A stretch of DNA of 64,000 bases from contig CM042157.1 of assembly GCA_023376005.1 (NCBI GenBank), forward strand, positions 56,469,221 to 56,533,220, given 5' to 3'. The translations under genes and the position numbers were made by a program. Under the pieces are notes generated by a model. That model saw only the letters and a list, made by a program, of their open reading frames with translations, was not told the DNA's origin and did not search any database. This document shows positions 1-10,794 of the stretch, piece by piece (within the stretch, counting starts at the first letter, position 1; the number at the start of each line of letters is the position of its first letter). The stretch comes from Doryteuthis pealeii (lineage: Eukaryota > Mollusca > Cephalopoda > Myopsida > Loliginidae).

Positions 1-48
1 GAAATAAAAAAAAAAGGCCTCTCGCGTAATCGAAGTGGAAGAGAAGGA

Positions 49-150
49 TTCGACTTTGCCAAGCAGGTTAGACACATTCCACATTTTAACGAAAATGAAG
101 AGGACGAGTATTTTTTCCACTTTGAAAAAGTCGCCACGAGCTTAGGTTGG
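49..150 (+). pseudogene. Retrotransposon gag (SCAN-like) fragment, N-terminal part
   Basis: The frame starting at base 49 reads as a short acidic and aromatic segment with the pattern HFEKVATSLGW. This resembles the SCAN-like capsid domain seen in gag proteins of invertebrate LTR retrotransposons. The match stops abruptly after the tryptophan at base 150 and resumes at base 748, so about 600 bp has been inserted. There is no start codon and no surrounding gag-pol. It is a dead fragment. Family assignment is from memory of the motif, not from a search. Confidence 0.55.
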
Positions 151-747
151 TCTACAGATACAGGATGTATGCCAGGCATGTCAGACATGTGGCCTGTGCG
201 CCGTATGTGTCCCTCAGCAAGCACAGGCGTGGCCCACACGCAGACTGCGCTCTCATACGACACTTTTACAGTATCCCAGGTTTCTTAAAAAGGTTTTTCC
301 AAAAATTTCTGGGTGAAAACCTTTTATTTATTTTCATTAGGTCAATGTGTTGTTAAGAAACAGTCTGTTATTAATGGATTGTCTTTCACCCCTTCCTTTG
401 AGTTGTGGAAGGAGAAGACTAACCCAATAAATGAAAGGGAGTGAGTCTTTCCTCTTGTCGATTTCTGCTTTCAGTCAGTACATGGCCATAATTGAAAGTG
501 ACAGTGACACGTGTACGTTTTATTACAAATGTTTTTTTTTAGATATGTATTCAGTGGATTTTACTTGATAATAAAAAGTCAATGATAGCAATCATCAGTT
601 TGTTCTGTTAATGTAAAAGAAGGAGTTAAAGACTTGGTTGCCATGTGCGGCCCTTATGACAGACATATGTAAGCAATGTGGTTCTCATGACATACATATG
701 TAATCCATCTGGCTTTAGGGGGCTACTCAGTTTGACATTCATAGATT
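151..747. other. Insertion splitting the gag-like fragment
   Basis: This stretch separates the two halves of the gag-like domain. It contains a short imperfect direct repeat around the motif gacatacatatgtaa near 660-700 but no ORF or terminal repeat I can define. The 69-codon open frame at 147-356 looks like chance. Confidence 0.35.
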
Positions 748-870
748 ATGTTATTAGAAACAGCATTAAAAGATAAAGCACAGAATGTCTATGCTTCATT
801 GTCCATTTTAGATAACGCCGACTACAATATGGTTAAGTCAGCTATTTAAAAAGCGTATGAGCTCGTTCCG
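748..870 (+). pseudogene. Retrotransposon gag (SCAN-like) fragment, C-terminal part
   Basis: The frame from base 748 gives a segment containing KDKAQNVYASLS, then one in-frame stop (TAA at about 847), then KAYELVP. That is the order of the end of the SCAN-like gag domain, continuing from the fragment at 49-150. The internal stop and the insertion show that it is non-functional. Confidence 0.6.
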
Positions 871-1897
871 TGTGTTAATTGATTGGTAGCCTATTAATTA
901 TTACAATAAGTGTAGTTTAGCTTCAAAATTACAGTTTAGTGGAAAGATACAGGGAATGTGAGTGATACGATGTAACCCTGTATTGACACCTTTTCTGATT
1001 CGCCAGTGCGAACGTGGAAAGTTAGTTTAGAAAATCAGTTTTTGGCTGGTGACTGAACGAGACAGAGGGCCATGGCCAAATCTCTGTGCGTTTTTTTTTT
1101 CTTTTACTCCGAAAAATAAAATATGAGCTTGAAATAAAAAGAAAGTCTTGTGTCGTTAATTAAAAACAACACAAGATCAGATCCAGAATAACAGAAGATC
1201 TAGCTCAGATAACATCTAGCAGCACAGATGAAGAAATTCAGCCACTAGCCCAGACCAGACCAGAGATAAACAGATCCAGCCCAAGCCAAGATGGAAGATA
1301 GCAAGATAGAAGAAACAGAAGGTAAGTATCCAAGCAAAGAAGATAAGTATACCTGTATACAACCATGGGTATACAAGTATATTATATACGAAGAAATAAG
1401 GTATACTATACAACACATATAAGCACAATTTTAAAAATTTAATGGTATCTAAGGAACAAAGCTACGTGAAATTTTCTAATCAGAAAGAAACTTTTTTTTG
1501 ATAGGTGGACATTGTCTAGGAATTCGGACCTGAGTACGACAAACTTAATCAAATGATCTACACACATATAATTATTTTTTATATAATTAATAATATGTTT
1601 TAATAATTTTTTGGTCTATTCAATGCTAAAATCAGTTTTTCTATATGGTTTCAAGTAACTATTCCTACTTAATCATTTGTGTATACACGGTTATATGGTT
1701 CGAAGTATTCTGATCTAATACTCTTAATTTGTCAGCGAAGCTTAGAATAACACATAATTGTTTAATATCTTGTTTTTAGTTAAAATAAAAAAAAGCATAT
1801 CTAAATATTGTTTTTTTATTTGTTGGAAAGGAATATATTAAAATAAAATGAAGACTTTTTAGCAGATTGAAGGCATTTTTATCGACAATTTTTTTAA

Positions 1898-1900
<3 letters not shown>
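871..1900. other. AT-rich intergenic DNA, no feature recognised
   Basis: No coding frame with a recognisable product and no terminal repeats were seen. The 70-codon minus frame at 1216-1428 lies over an A/G-rich stretch and looks like chance. Confidence 0.5.
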
Positions 1901-1967
<67 letters not shown>

Positions 1968-2052
1968 TTATTTTGCACATATTGTTGCAATTTGAGATCA
2001 TTAAAACGAGGTGAAGTTATTAGAAAATGAAATTATATCAATTTCTTTAAAC

Positions 2053-2112
<60 letters not shown>
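1901..2112. repeat. Two long (TA)n microsatellites
   Basis: Pure TA dinucleotide runs occupy about 1901-1965 and 2057-2112, separated by about 90 bp of unique sequence. Confidence 0.95.
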
Positions 2113-2119
<7 letters not shown>

Positions 2120-2293
2120 CCATTACCAGGTCCCTTGTTTATTCCTTTTGCAGAGAAACTTAAGGTTTTTTAGCACTTTTTCCATTTAAGCCTTAAATAG
2201 TCGGTTGTGAAATAAAAAAAATACATTTTGTTAACATTTTATTATAGTTATGTTTTGCTGTACATTTTTTGTGCATTGACAAATGTTTTATAT

Positions 2294-2353
2294 ATACACA
2301 CACACACACACACACATATATATATGTGTATATATATGTGTGTGTGTGTGTGT

Positions 2354-2450
<97 letters not shown>

Positions 2451-2541
2451 AACAGTGTAAACAAAGTTGCATTCATTGTAGGCATTAGAATGTGCGAATG
2501 CATGGTATTTCTGCAGCATTACGAAATCTTATTTCTCTACC

Positions 2542-2599
<58 letters not shown>

Positions 2600-2690
2600 A
2601 CATACATACACACACACGCATGCGCATAAACATTCTCTCTCTCTCTCTCTCTCTTTCTCCTTCTCTCTCTTTTATATTCTTTCACACAAC
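2294..2690. repeat. Compound microsatellite cluster (CA, TA, TG, GA, CT)
   Basis: Consecutive runs are (CA)n, (TA)n, (TG)n, (GA)n to about 2448, then (CT)n and (CA)n from about 2546. All open frames here are low-complexity translations of dinucleotides and are not genes. Confidence 0.95.
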
Positions 2691-2699
2691 CACATAGAA

Positions 2700-3429
2700 A
2701 ACGTCTCTTGTCATAGTACCGCCTCTGCACTTACACGTCTTTCTCGGAAGTGTTTTTTTCCCTCTTTCTTAATTTGCTTTTTTATTCATCACGGATCGTA
2801 AGGTAAGTAAATCTGTTCTATTGTTATTCTTATCAATCATGTTTGTTATTATTGTTGCTCGTGCTTATGTCATCAGCTGTACTATATTACCGATCTTCTC
2901 ATACTTATATACATAAAGCGCACCCCATTCTTAATCTATGTGCCCAATATTGTTTTGGTTTTTCTTATCAGTCACTTATATTATCTGTAGTAACATTTTA
3001 ATTACAAATCTCCAAATAGTGTAGAAAATATACATTCAATTCATCTACATTACTTTTAACGTCATAGGTAGACGAAATTGTGAATTCCTTGATTTCTCGG
3101 TCCATGATGATACTGTTGCTTCTATCTGAAAAAGGTGTGTAATACACGGAACAACCAATGAAACCGTTCGATGCCTGTTGTAACATGGTAGTATTGATAC
3201 TTCTGTTTAGGAAGGAGTGAAAGATTCTAATAAGTATGTCATAGTTAACTCTGTTAAATCGATAATTTGGACGATTAACAAATGATATTCAGCGCGGTAG
3301 CAGACCCCCTCAAAATTAACATTCAGTTACAAATCAGACCAAAAACTGCTTTATTCTTTGATACTATTTTAAGTGTATTTCTCTAATAAGATATCTAGCT
3401 ATGGTGTGTCATTATATGGAAACGCGCGT

Positions 3430-3472
<43 letters not shown>

Positions 3473-3784
3473 CCAGCCAGGAGCGGATTGATACATTAAA
3501 TTGATTTCAATTGCGTGAAAATATCTCAGAAGCAGATTCAAAACTATAATTTTAGAAAAGGCGCGAAATCCAACATAGAATTACTTTTTGGAATTATTTG
3601 GGGTTTGAAGTAGAACAAGGAAATGGAAACAAGAAAGTTCTCAAAGAGCATACTATTAGCTCAGCTTGTAAAATTAAACTTCGGAAACTAAATTATTGAC
3701 ACTCAAATTTTCAATTTTTTTTAGTTCGTAGAAAAGAAGAGGAGGGGCTCTCAAAGTAATTTTAACTAATGAGAAGAGAGTCCC
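2700..3784. other. Non-coding, with a (CA)n run at 3430-3470
   Basis: Apart from the CA microsatellite, nothing recognisable was found. Confidence 0.5.
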
Positions 3785-3965
3785 TTTGGTTTGAATTCAG
3801 AGTTTTCCTTCTCCTAGACCGGTTGTCATATCAAGATTAAAGAGCCCAGTTTGCCATACTATGTACCCATAACTGGTGGGAGAATAGTTGGATTCATATC
3901 TTTCCCAAGGGTATAAGCGCTATGTAAAATGCAAACAGCCACGTCCAGGATCTGAACTCGCTTCG
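3785..3965 (-). mobile_element. tRNA-derived SINE, family A (partial)
   Basis: Read on the minus strand it has the body common to about a dozen copies in this window: a B-box-like start, a 'tagcgctaataccc' segment, 'gctatgggtaaatagtagggcaga', then 'accggtctaggagaaggaaaactc'. The tRNA-like 5' head is eroded here. Confidence 0.75.
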
Positions 3966-4136
3966 CTATGTCCACTCACTCGTTCTTTCTTAATTTTAAC
4001 GTCATTCAATTTTTAAGCGTATACTTTCCTGTTTTTTTCTTTTCTTGTTCTTATTAGAAAAAGAGTCCTACCGTTTATGGAGCGGTGTTTTAATTGTTTT
4101 AAATACATACATCTGTGTATATACTTTACGATATAC

Positions 4137-4655
4137 ACGAGGGTAATCACAAAAGTAAGGTCTCCAAAGCGCTGGGAAGCAGGGAAATTATTCGTGCAGC
4201 TATTGCCAACACTGTTGTGTTTGTTGTGCATGTTCCTGCTTCTATCCCTGCGCTCTTGGGTGTCACGCTCAGTCTTGCCTTGGCAATCGTTTCTCATGGA
4301 GCTCCTGATTGACTACCGCCAAGTGTGAAAGTCGCACAGTTATTTGGTTTTTGAACGCAAAAAGCATTATAACGATTGAAATTCATTGCCAATCAATGGA
4401 AGTGAATGGCGAGTCGTACACGGATGTCAAAACGTGCGTTGGTGTAGAGAGTTTGAAACGATGACGAGGTTCAGCGCGTCCTCAATGACATGGTGGTGAG
4501 CTGGTATGACATTGGTATACAAAAACTGCCACAGCGTGTATAAAAATGCATCGAAAGTTTAAACTTTAAAATGGTGTAAACATAATTGACAATAAACATT
4601 AAACGTTTCTGTGATTTCTAAATATTTTGGAAACCTGGCCTTTAGGATTAACCTC

Positions 4656-4657
<2 letters not shown>
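4137..4657. mobile_element. Non-autonomous mariner-like element (MITE), copy 1
   Basis: Its ends are inverted: acgagggtaatc at the left and gattaacctcgt at the right. It shares internal sequence with 43582-44121, including the block ending in 'tttctgtgatttctaaatatttt'. The ends resemble Tc1/mariner termini. No transposase remains. Confidence 0.65.

Positions 4658-4658
<1 letters not shown>

Positions 4659-4700
<42 letters not shown>
4659..4700. repeat. (TA)n microsatellite
   Basis: A TA run directly abuts the ribozyme-bearing element that follows. Confidence 0.95.
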
Positions 4701-4702
<2 letters not shown>

Positions 4703-4880
4703 ATTTTTGGATGTTTGTTTTTTGTTTTTTTTTTTAATTTTTTATAGAAGCAAGTTGAATAAATTATTATTTATATTTCTGCTTGAAGGCAATTATAAAT
4801 GCATGTATCGAATAAGATTCGATAATTATAGAAAATAATCTTGACAAGTAAATCCCGCAAAGGATGGCTCGCCATGTAGA

Positions 4881-4926
4881 ACACCGTACAGACTGTTTCG
4901 ACTTTATTAAGTCTCTTCAGCGATGT
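4881..4926 (-). ncRNA. Type I hammerhead ribozyme, copy 1
   Basis: Minus-strand order: ACAUCG (stem I), CUGAAGA, GACUU-AAUA-AAGUC (stem II, 5 bp), GAA, ACA-GUC-UGU (stem III, 3 bp with triloop), A17, then CGGUGU (stem I). ACAUCG pairs with CGGUGU over 6 bp including one G-U. Predicted cleavage falls between bases 4887 and 4886. All invariant core nucleotides of the hammerhead are present. The short stem III is typical of retroelement hammerheads, which often work better as dimers. Confidence 0.85.
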
Positions 4927-5317
4927 ATACTAACGACTCCCCTCCGACAGGAATCGAAACCGGGACTTCACAGGCATAGTCAGAGACCATATCCGCTCGG
5001 CTGCCGGTACATAGCGAACAATCCCTGCGAAATTAACCTTGTCAATGATGATACTACTATTACACGCCCCTGCCATAGCAGGCAAGTGGACGTTTTTTAT
5101 TTAGTAAACAAACCCAGCCGTTAGCTCTTCGGCGAAGTGAATAAGATTTTTGGATGTTTGTTTTTTTTTTGTTTTTTTTTATAGAAGCAAGTTGAATAAA
5201 TTATTATTTATATTTCTGCTTGAAGGCAATTATAAATGCATGTATCGAATAAGATTCGATAATTATAGAAAATAATCTTGACAAGTAAATCCCGCAAAGG
5301 ATGGCTCGCCATGTAGA

Positions 5318-5363
5318 ACACCGTACAGACTGTTTCGACTTTATTAAGTCTCTTCAGCGATGT
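5318..5363 (-). ncRNA. Type I hammerhead ribozyme, copy 2
   Basis: It is identical in core and stems to the copy at 4881-4926, in direct orientation 437 bp away. Predicted cleavage falls between 5324 and 5323. Confidence 0.85.
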
Positions 5364-5394
5364 ATACTAACGACTCCCCTCCGACAGGAATCGA

Positions 5395-5430
5395 TACATG
5401 CATTTATAATTGCCTTCAAGCAGAAATATA

Positions 5431-5483
<53 letters not shown>

Positions 5484-5549
5484 AAATTGAGAAATAAGAA
5501 ATATATAAGAAATTGATCTTCTGTCACATCCAACTTGTGTGTATTCTTT

Positions 5550-5590
<41 letters not shown>

Positions 5591-5680
5591 TGTGTGAAAA
5601 ATTGAAAAAACACTAGTGTTTTTGTGTTTTTTTCAATTTTACACTATATTACATACTGTCGAATTCACTTCCACTTTCGC

Positions 5681-5724
<44 letters not shown>

Positions 5725-5765
5725 AAAGGATACGTACAAGTTGGATGTGGCAGAAGATTAATTTA
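5395..5765. repeat. Palindromic block built around (TA)n tracts
   Basis: From 5395 the sequence turns back on the preceding element: 'tgcatttataattgccttcaag' is the reverse complement of sequence near 5220-5240. Then follow three TA tracts (about 5434-5480, 5551-5586, 5683-5722). The segments at 5505-5550 (cacatccaacttgt) and 5722-5765 (acaagttggatgtgg) are inverted copies, centred on a second inverted repeat with gtgttttttcaa at about 5590-5645. Confidence 0.75.
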
Positions 5766-5970
5766 TTAAGCGGAGTTTAACAGGTTTGAATTCAGTTTTC
5801 CTTCTCCTAGACCGGTTGATTGTCCTATTATTTACCCATAACTAGAGTGAGAATAGTTGGATGAAAGGGCATTAGCGCAATGTGAACTGCCACCAGCCTT
5901 GTCCATGATTTAAACTCGAGTCACCGAGTTCATTGCTTACGTAAATAACCATTACACCACGCACAGTAGA
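5766..5970 (-). mobile_element. tRNA-derived SINE, family A
   Basis: The minus strand shows the family A head (A-box-like ggtgtaatggtta), the body with 'tacccataactag' and the tail ending near aagcggag. Part of the head is degraded. Confidence 0.75.
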
Positions 5971-6639
5971 ACATCACTTATGAGTTCGTCCTTGTTTCTC
6001 CAACAGTGTCCAGTATGTCTTGTTCATCTAACTCGTATGGTTTGTGTGATAGGGGCAAGTGGCCAATACCGCACACTGCATTCTTGTGCAACTCCAATCT
6101 AGACTAAACGTTTCGTTAGAGTCCAAGTAGTGCAGCCGTACTGTAGTGCTCATATAACTACGTCTTGGAAGAATTGTCGCTTAAACTTATCGGAGAGACC
6201 ATATGACTGTAACTTGATATGATAATCCGACTAAAATCTTGATATTAATAAAAAAGACTCGAGTGGCAAGTAAACACAAATAATAAAACATTCGCTGTGT
6301 TTCTTTTCCACCTTTCCTTCCACATAGTGGACTAATCCACAATAAAAAGACGCAATTCATTGGAGGGGTTACCAAGTAACGGTTAGTGCGTAAGAGCTTA
6401 TTTAATTGCTGTCCCTACTCACTAAAGTTGAATATTAGCATTAGTATATTCAATGATACACTAACATTGAACAAAACAGAAGGAAAGACAAAATAAGCTT
6501 ATAGTTTGCTTTTCCCATAATATCATTGGGAAAGGTATGGATCCAACTATTTTCTCTCTAGCTATGGGTAAGTAGTAAGGCAGATGAAATAGTTATCTTA
6601 TAAGCATTGCTTAGTTGTCACACAAGGTCGCATGTATAA

Positions 6640-6880
6640 AGGTGTTTGAGATATAATGGTTATTGTCGTAGGAAATGGACTCGGCAATTCGAAATCAAAT
6701 CCTGGACAAGCATTTCACATAGCACTAATACCCTAGGGAAAGGTATGCATCCAACTATTCTCTCGTCACCTATGGGTAAATAGTAGGGCAGACTGGACCA
6801 TTTAACCTTGGCATGGCAAACGGTCTAGGAGAAGGAAAACTATGAATTCAAACTTGTTAAACTCCACTTAAACGTTCTTC
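6640..6880 (+). mobile_element. tRNA-derived SINE, family A
   Basis: Plus-strand copy: ataatggttattgtcgtaggaaatgg (A-box region), 'atcaaatcctggac' (B-box region), the 'aataccctagggaaaggtatg' body and the 'gttaaactccacttaa' 3' part. A fragment of the same body lies at 6515-6595. Confidence 0.8.
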
Positions 6881-6894
6881 CTATATATAGAGTC

Positions 6895-7145
6895 AAGTTT
6901 GAGTAGCTCAGTCGGTAGAGCGTTGGACTAGGAACCACAAGGTTCTGGGTTCGATACCGGCCCTCGCCAACTCAGCGCATGAGTAGCACGGGAATCTGCG
7001 CGGTAAAGTGAGGAGCTGGTGAGAGGTGTGACGCTCCATCTCAGACGCCGAAAACAATCTCCTTGGTCAAGCGCTAGTAAAAAGGGGATATACTCCCTCG
7101 CTGTCTGGCTGATACCGACTTTAAGCCGCCCCAACGACTTTACTT
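6895..7145 (+). mobile_element. tRNA-derived SINE, family B (near full length)
   Basis: It starts with a clear tRNA-like head: GAGTAGCTCAGTCGGTAGAGC (D-arm, A box) and GGTTCGATACC (T-arm, B box). A conserved body follows ('gacgctccatctcagacgcc', 'aaaaggggatatactccctc', 'gataccgacttt'). The acceptor stem is not closed, so it is a SINE and not a tRNA gene. Other copies are at 34175, 34690 and 59490. Confidence 0.85.
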
Positions 7146-7369
7146 ACCAGCCTGATGGAGAGAGAAACAAAGTTATCTGGTGTCTTCAATTTAAGTCTGT
7201 CCTCTTGCAGATAATTTCTTTCGACCTTGTTGTAGTGATGGTCCATAGGTTAATCTGAATGTTCAAGGTACTGGGTGTGACACGTGATTGCTACGTCCAA
7301 GCAAAGATAGGCTCCCCCCATTCTTAACTCCATATATAGAAGCAGACACAACACTTATATAAATGGATT

Positions 7370-7480
7370 CTAACTTGGTCAATACACACTTCTAGCGAAG
7401 TTTAGATCTGGCACAAGGCCAGAAGTATGCGGCAACTAGTGAGAATTAAATTCTATAGCAATGGACCGCTAGCCTGAAGG
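7370..7480 (-). mobile_element. tRNA-derived SINE, family C (degraded)
   Basis: It carries 'ggcacaaggccagaagtatg' and the reverse of a B box ('gtgagaattaaattc'). This is the third tRNA-like SINE family of the window. Confidence 0.6.
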
Positions 7481-7719
7481 GTTGTTAGTTATTTATTCAA
7501 CAAGGATAAAATGTCGCACAAGACCGGAAATAAGCTATTTCTTCTTCTTTTCATTTTTTATTCTCTGCTTTCTTTCCATATCGATTTTTTCCCGTTTTTA
7601 TAATCTTCATCCCATGTGATGTTTGTTCCTTTCTCTTTCTTTTCTTTCTTTCTTTGTCCAGTTTTCTTATCTTTTCATTTTGTTCTTATTCCACTTACTT
7701 TATTCCTTTTCCATTGTTT

Positions 7720-7723
7720 TCTT

Positions 7724-7807
<84 letters not shown>

Positions 7808-8097
7808 TATCCTTTGTTTCTTCTTCTTTTTCCCTAATTTCTCATTTTGCTGTTATTGTTGTTCTTCTTTTTCTTCTTTTTTTCTTCTTCTTTTTCTTTA
7901 TCTCTTGTTTCTTCTTCTTCTTCTTCTTCTTCTTCTTCTTCTTCCCTAATTTCTCATTTTGTTGTTGTTGTTGTTGTTGTTGTTGTTTTCTTCTTCTTCT
8001 TCTTCTTCTTCTTCCCTAATTTCTCATTTTGTTGTTGTTGTTGTTGTTGTTGTTCTTCTTCTTCTTCTTCTTCTTCTTCTTCTTCTTCTTCTTCTTT
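7720..8097. repeat. Pyrimidine-rich microsatellite block (TTC)n (TTA)n (TTG)n
   Basis: Long trinucleotide runs of TTC, TTA and TTG alternate, with a repeated spacer 'cctaatttctcattttg' occurring three times. The open frames here are homopolymer-type artefacts. Confidence 0.95.
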
Positions 8098-8234
8098 GAT
8101 ACCACCCTGATAAAGCAATGCACAGTAACACAAAACAAAGTAAAGCATTTCGACCTCCATTCTTATCATTTACACTTTTTTCCGAAAATCACTGCCAGTT
8201 CCAATATTTACTCAGCTTCGCCTACACGTGACAC

Positions 8235-8320
8235 AGTAGTATAAGACATCCAATTAGAATCGAACTTACTACTAATGATCTGCTTGCTAAACTTGTTAAC
8301 CATTACGTCACGCGAAAAGC
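8235..8320 (-). mobile_element. tRNA-derived SINE, family C (fragment)
   Basis: 'tagaatcgaacttactactaatgatctgc...ttgttaaccattacgtcacg' is the reversed B-box to A-box part of family C. Confidence 0.6.
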
Positions 8321-8569
8321 CCGGGTTGGGCTGTTGTAGTGTAATGTTTTCATTGTTCAGTTCGATTCAGTATGTAAATTCAACAGACATAATTCTGCAG
8401 TTCGTTGAAGGTTTGCCAATTGTAATGTATTCTTTTAAATCAATACCCGAAGAGACAAAGACTTTGGAAATAAAGTCAAAGTAGAAATAGCAAATTGTAC
8501 GTGGAACGCGAGATAAAATAAAATTAAAAAAAACAAAAAAAAACAAAAAAAAAAAACAAATTGACTGTT

Positions 8570-8611
<42 letters not shown>

Positions 8612-8619
<8 letters not shown>

Positions 8620-8760
8620 GTGTCATAAAAGTATCGAGATTGAAGCTGTATTTACCAAGATAGGAATGAACAATAAATGGAACGTTATTTTTTTTTTCAG
8701 AATACAAGGTGTGTCAAAAAGTACAAAAAATCTTGATACTTTTCTGACACTCCTTGTATA
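8612..8760. mobile_element. Mariner-like termini; 56-bp mini-element inside
   Basis: 'ataaggtgtgtcataaaagta' at 8612 and 'tacaaggtgtgtcaaaaagta' at 8704 are related termini. The second faces an inverted copy ('tacttttctgacactccttgta') ending at about 8759, making a minimal element bounded by TA. A (TA)n run precedes it at 8573-8614. Confidence 0.55.
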
Positions 8761-8799
8761 ATGTATAAAAATCAATTATATATATATATGTGTGTGTGT

Positions 8800-8837
<38 letters not shown>

Positions 8838-8889
8838 CGGAATTGGTGCACAAGGAACGCCACAAAGCTAATCAACGACTGACCGCAGG

Positions 8890-9112
8890 TTTCTAAATTC
8901 AGAGTTTTCTTTCTCCTAGACTGGTTACCTATCCAAGGTTAAAGAGCCCAATCTGTACTACTATTTTACCCATAGATGGAGGGAGAATATATGGATTCAT
9001 ACCTTTCCGAAGAGTATTAGCGCTATATGAAATGCAAACAGCCCTGTCTAGGATTTGAACTCGGGTCGATGAGTTCATTTCTCACGACTCTAACCAATAT
9101 GCCACACGCCAC
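8890..9112 (-). mobile_element. tRNA-derived SINE, family A
   Basis: The minus strand shows the head (gtggcatattggttagagtcgtgag), the B box region 'gagttcaaatcctagac' and the family A body. The last part of the tail is missing. (TG)n and (CA)n runs flank it. Confidence 0.8.
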
Positions 9113-9140
9113 CACACATACACACACACACACATACACA

Positions 9141-9180
<40 letters not shown>

Positions 9181-9487
9181 TAATTAATAATGAATTAGGC
9201 GGGAATACCTATTAAATGTATGGCTAAACAAATCGAGAAAAATCAATCTCTGTATGTACATTTCGGCCTATTAGGCCTCATCAGCAGAGCTATAGATCGG
9301 AAGACCGCCCCGTGCGTGATTTGAAACCGGACTGCCAAGCTGACAGGCCGATCCCATAACCCCAACACCAAACGAACTTCTTAGATTTTATGATTTGTTT
9401 AGAGTAGGTTAACATTCCTCTTCTAGTGACTTTTATTACACGACGATGTGGTAAGTTGTAAACAAGGTTTGTTTAGAATGGCTTTTA
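9181..9487 (-). mobile_element. Hammerhead-bearing element, copy 1
   Basis: About 300 bp is nearly identical to 19759-20067 (one visible difference is gccccgtgcg versus gccctgtgcg). On the minus strand it carries a complete hammerhead ribozyme. It follows (CA)n(TA)n. No coding frame is kept, so it is probably a non-autonomous retrozyme-like or Penelope-derived repeat. Confidence 0.65.
9248..9289 (-). ncRNA. Type I hammerhead ribozyme
   Basis: Minus-strand order: CUCUG (stem I), CUGAUGA, GGCCU-AAU-AGGCC (stem II, 5 bp), GAA, AUG-UA-CAU (stem III), A17, CAGAG (stem I). CUCUG and CAGAG are perfectly complementary. Predicted cleavage falls between 9253 and 9252. Stem III is minimal (3 bp, 2-nt loop), as in small metazoan retroelement hammerheads. 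Confidence 0.82.
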
Positions 9488-9554
9488 CACAGAATGAGAG
9501 ATTGTATGTGTGTGTTATAAATTAGAATTTTAGAACCTGATATCCCAATGAGAG

Positions 9555-9560
9555 AGAGAG

Positions 9561-9630
<70 letters not shown>
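9555..9630. repeat. (GA)n microsatellite
   Basis: A pure GA run that ends in a short G tract. Confidence 0.95.
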
Positions 9631-9636
<6 letters not shown>

Positions 9637-9817
9637 AAGGAGGAAGGGTATTGGAATGCTTGGTGGCAAAGAAGATATTTTAGTCGAGTCCATATTCCAA
9701 GAACCAAAATTGGCATTAGTATATCCATGATATACTAACACTGAACACAACAGAAAGAAAAACAAGATAAGCTCATTTACACATACAAGAACATTTATTC
9801 TATTATATACATAATGA

Positions 9818-9822
<5 letters not shown>

Positions 9823-9906
<84 letters not shown>
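9823..9906. repeat. (CA)n-(TA)n microsatellite
   Basis: A CA run is followed by a long TA run. Confidence 0.95.
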
Positions 9907-9910
<4 letters not shown>

Positions 9911-10794
9911 CCAAAACAGACTCACCCAAATACTTTATGACTGCTCAAGCCTCTGTTTTGTCCATTTTTAGATTTGTCGCATACTTCTCACCTTTTTATG
10001 GTCATCATCTGCACAGAAATTAAGACAGAAATCTGAATTAGTTTTTCTAGTCTAAGTGAATCTAAATTTCTCTATGGGGTTTGATTTGCCACCATTTTGC
10101 CAAATAGTTTCGCGAGATTCAAATAATTTTTGCTGTAAACCAATTCCAAACAATGCAAAATTTGGACAAAAAATTCTGGAAAAAATATTTTGCATTTTTC
10201 AAAAACAATTCTTCTTATTAATTGAATAACTCTCGTATAGTTTTCTGCAAGCTTCGATGGTGGAGGAGAAATGGGGGGAAGTTTTTAAAGTTTTTAAAGA
10301 CTGGAAGAATACAAAATCTAAAGTGGAAATCCTGTGATATTATCTGTACTAATGCAGCTGTGTCAATGACAGGTTATGTGAAAAAAGGAAATGTTTTTCA
10401 CGGAGTTTAAAATTTTTAAACTGCGTGAAAAGAAATTCTATGTTGATCATTTCAATTAAATTATAAGCATTACTAAACCTTTTTAGTGAATGTCTATTTA
10501 CAAAGTTTAAAATATAATTAATTACTTCACAATGTAATGATGGTTTTGAATAGGTTTAACATAAGTTTATTCAACTCTGTGTAGACTATTGACAAATCAT
10601 TTCACATTCTGTTGTATTAAAAAAATCCTAGTTGAGTTTCATACACAAAGAAACACTGTCATTCGAGAAAATTAGCCCCATGCTGCATGGCATCTTGAAT
10701 GACAACATCAAAATAAATTTCATTAAGTCAAAACCATTTAATACGTGACTGTTTGTCTACCTTTGTGTAAACTCAAGAGCTGAACACACACAAA
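9907..10794. other. AT-rich non-coding DNA
   Basis: No recognisable gene or repeat boundary. The 62-codon frame at 10222-10410 has no family features. Confidence 0.45.

Larger units (their letters stand above)
4701..5394 (-). mobile_element. Tandem hammerhead-ribozyme element (retrozyme or Penelope-like relic)
   Basis: A block of about 250 bp (4701-4953) is repeated almost exactly at 5144-5394, in direct orientation, with a unit offset of 443 bp at its left end and 437 bp at the ribozymes. Each copy carries a complete type I hammerhead ribozyme on the minus strand. Cleavage at both would release one RNA corresponding to 4887-5323, 437 nt long. No protein is encoded. The layout matches what is known of retrozymes (small non-autonomous elements whose tandem hammerheads delimit a monomer) and of pseudo-LTRs of Penelope-like elements. 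The element sits between (TA)n tracts. Which family it belongs to is not decided by the sequence. Confidence 0.7.

Noticed and set aside
2193..2730. Several overlapping open frames of 60-108 codons
   Set aside because: They translate dinucleotide microsatellites (repeats of SL, HT, VC, RE) and are not genes.
6895..6965. A tRNA gene
   Set aside because: A and B boxes are present, but the acceptor stem does not pair, and the same head plus body recurs at other loci, so it is a SINE.
7616..8244. Open frames of 71-121 codons rich in F, L, S, Y
   Set aside because: They are artefacts of (TTC)n, (TTA)n and (TTG)n tracts.
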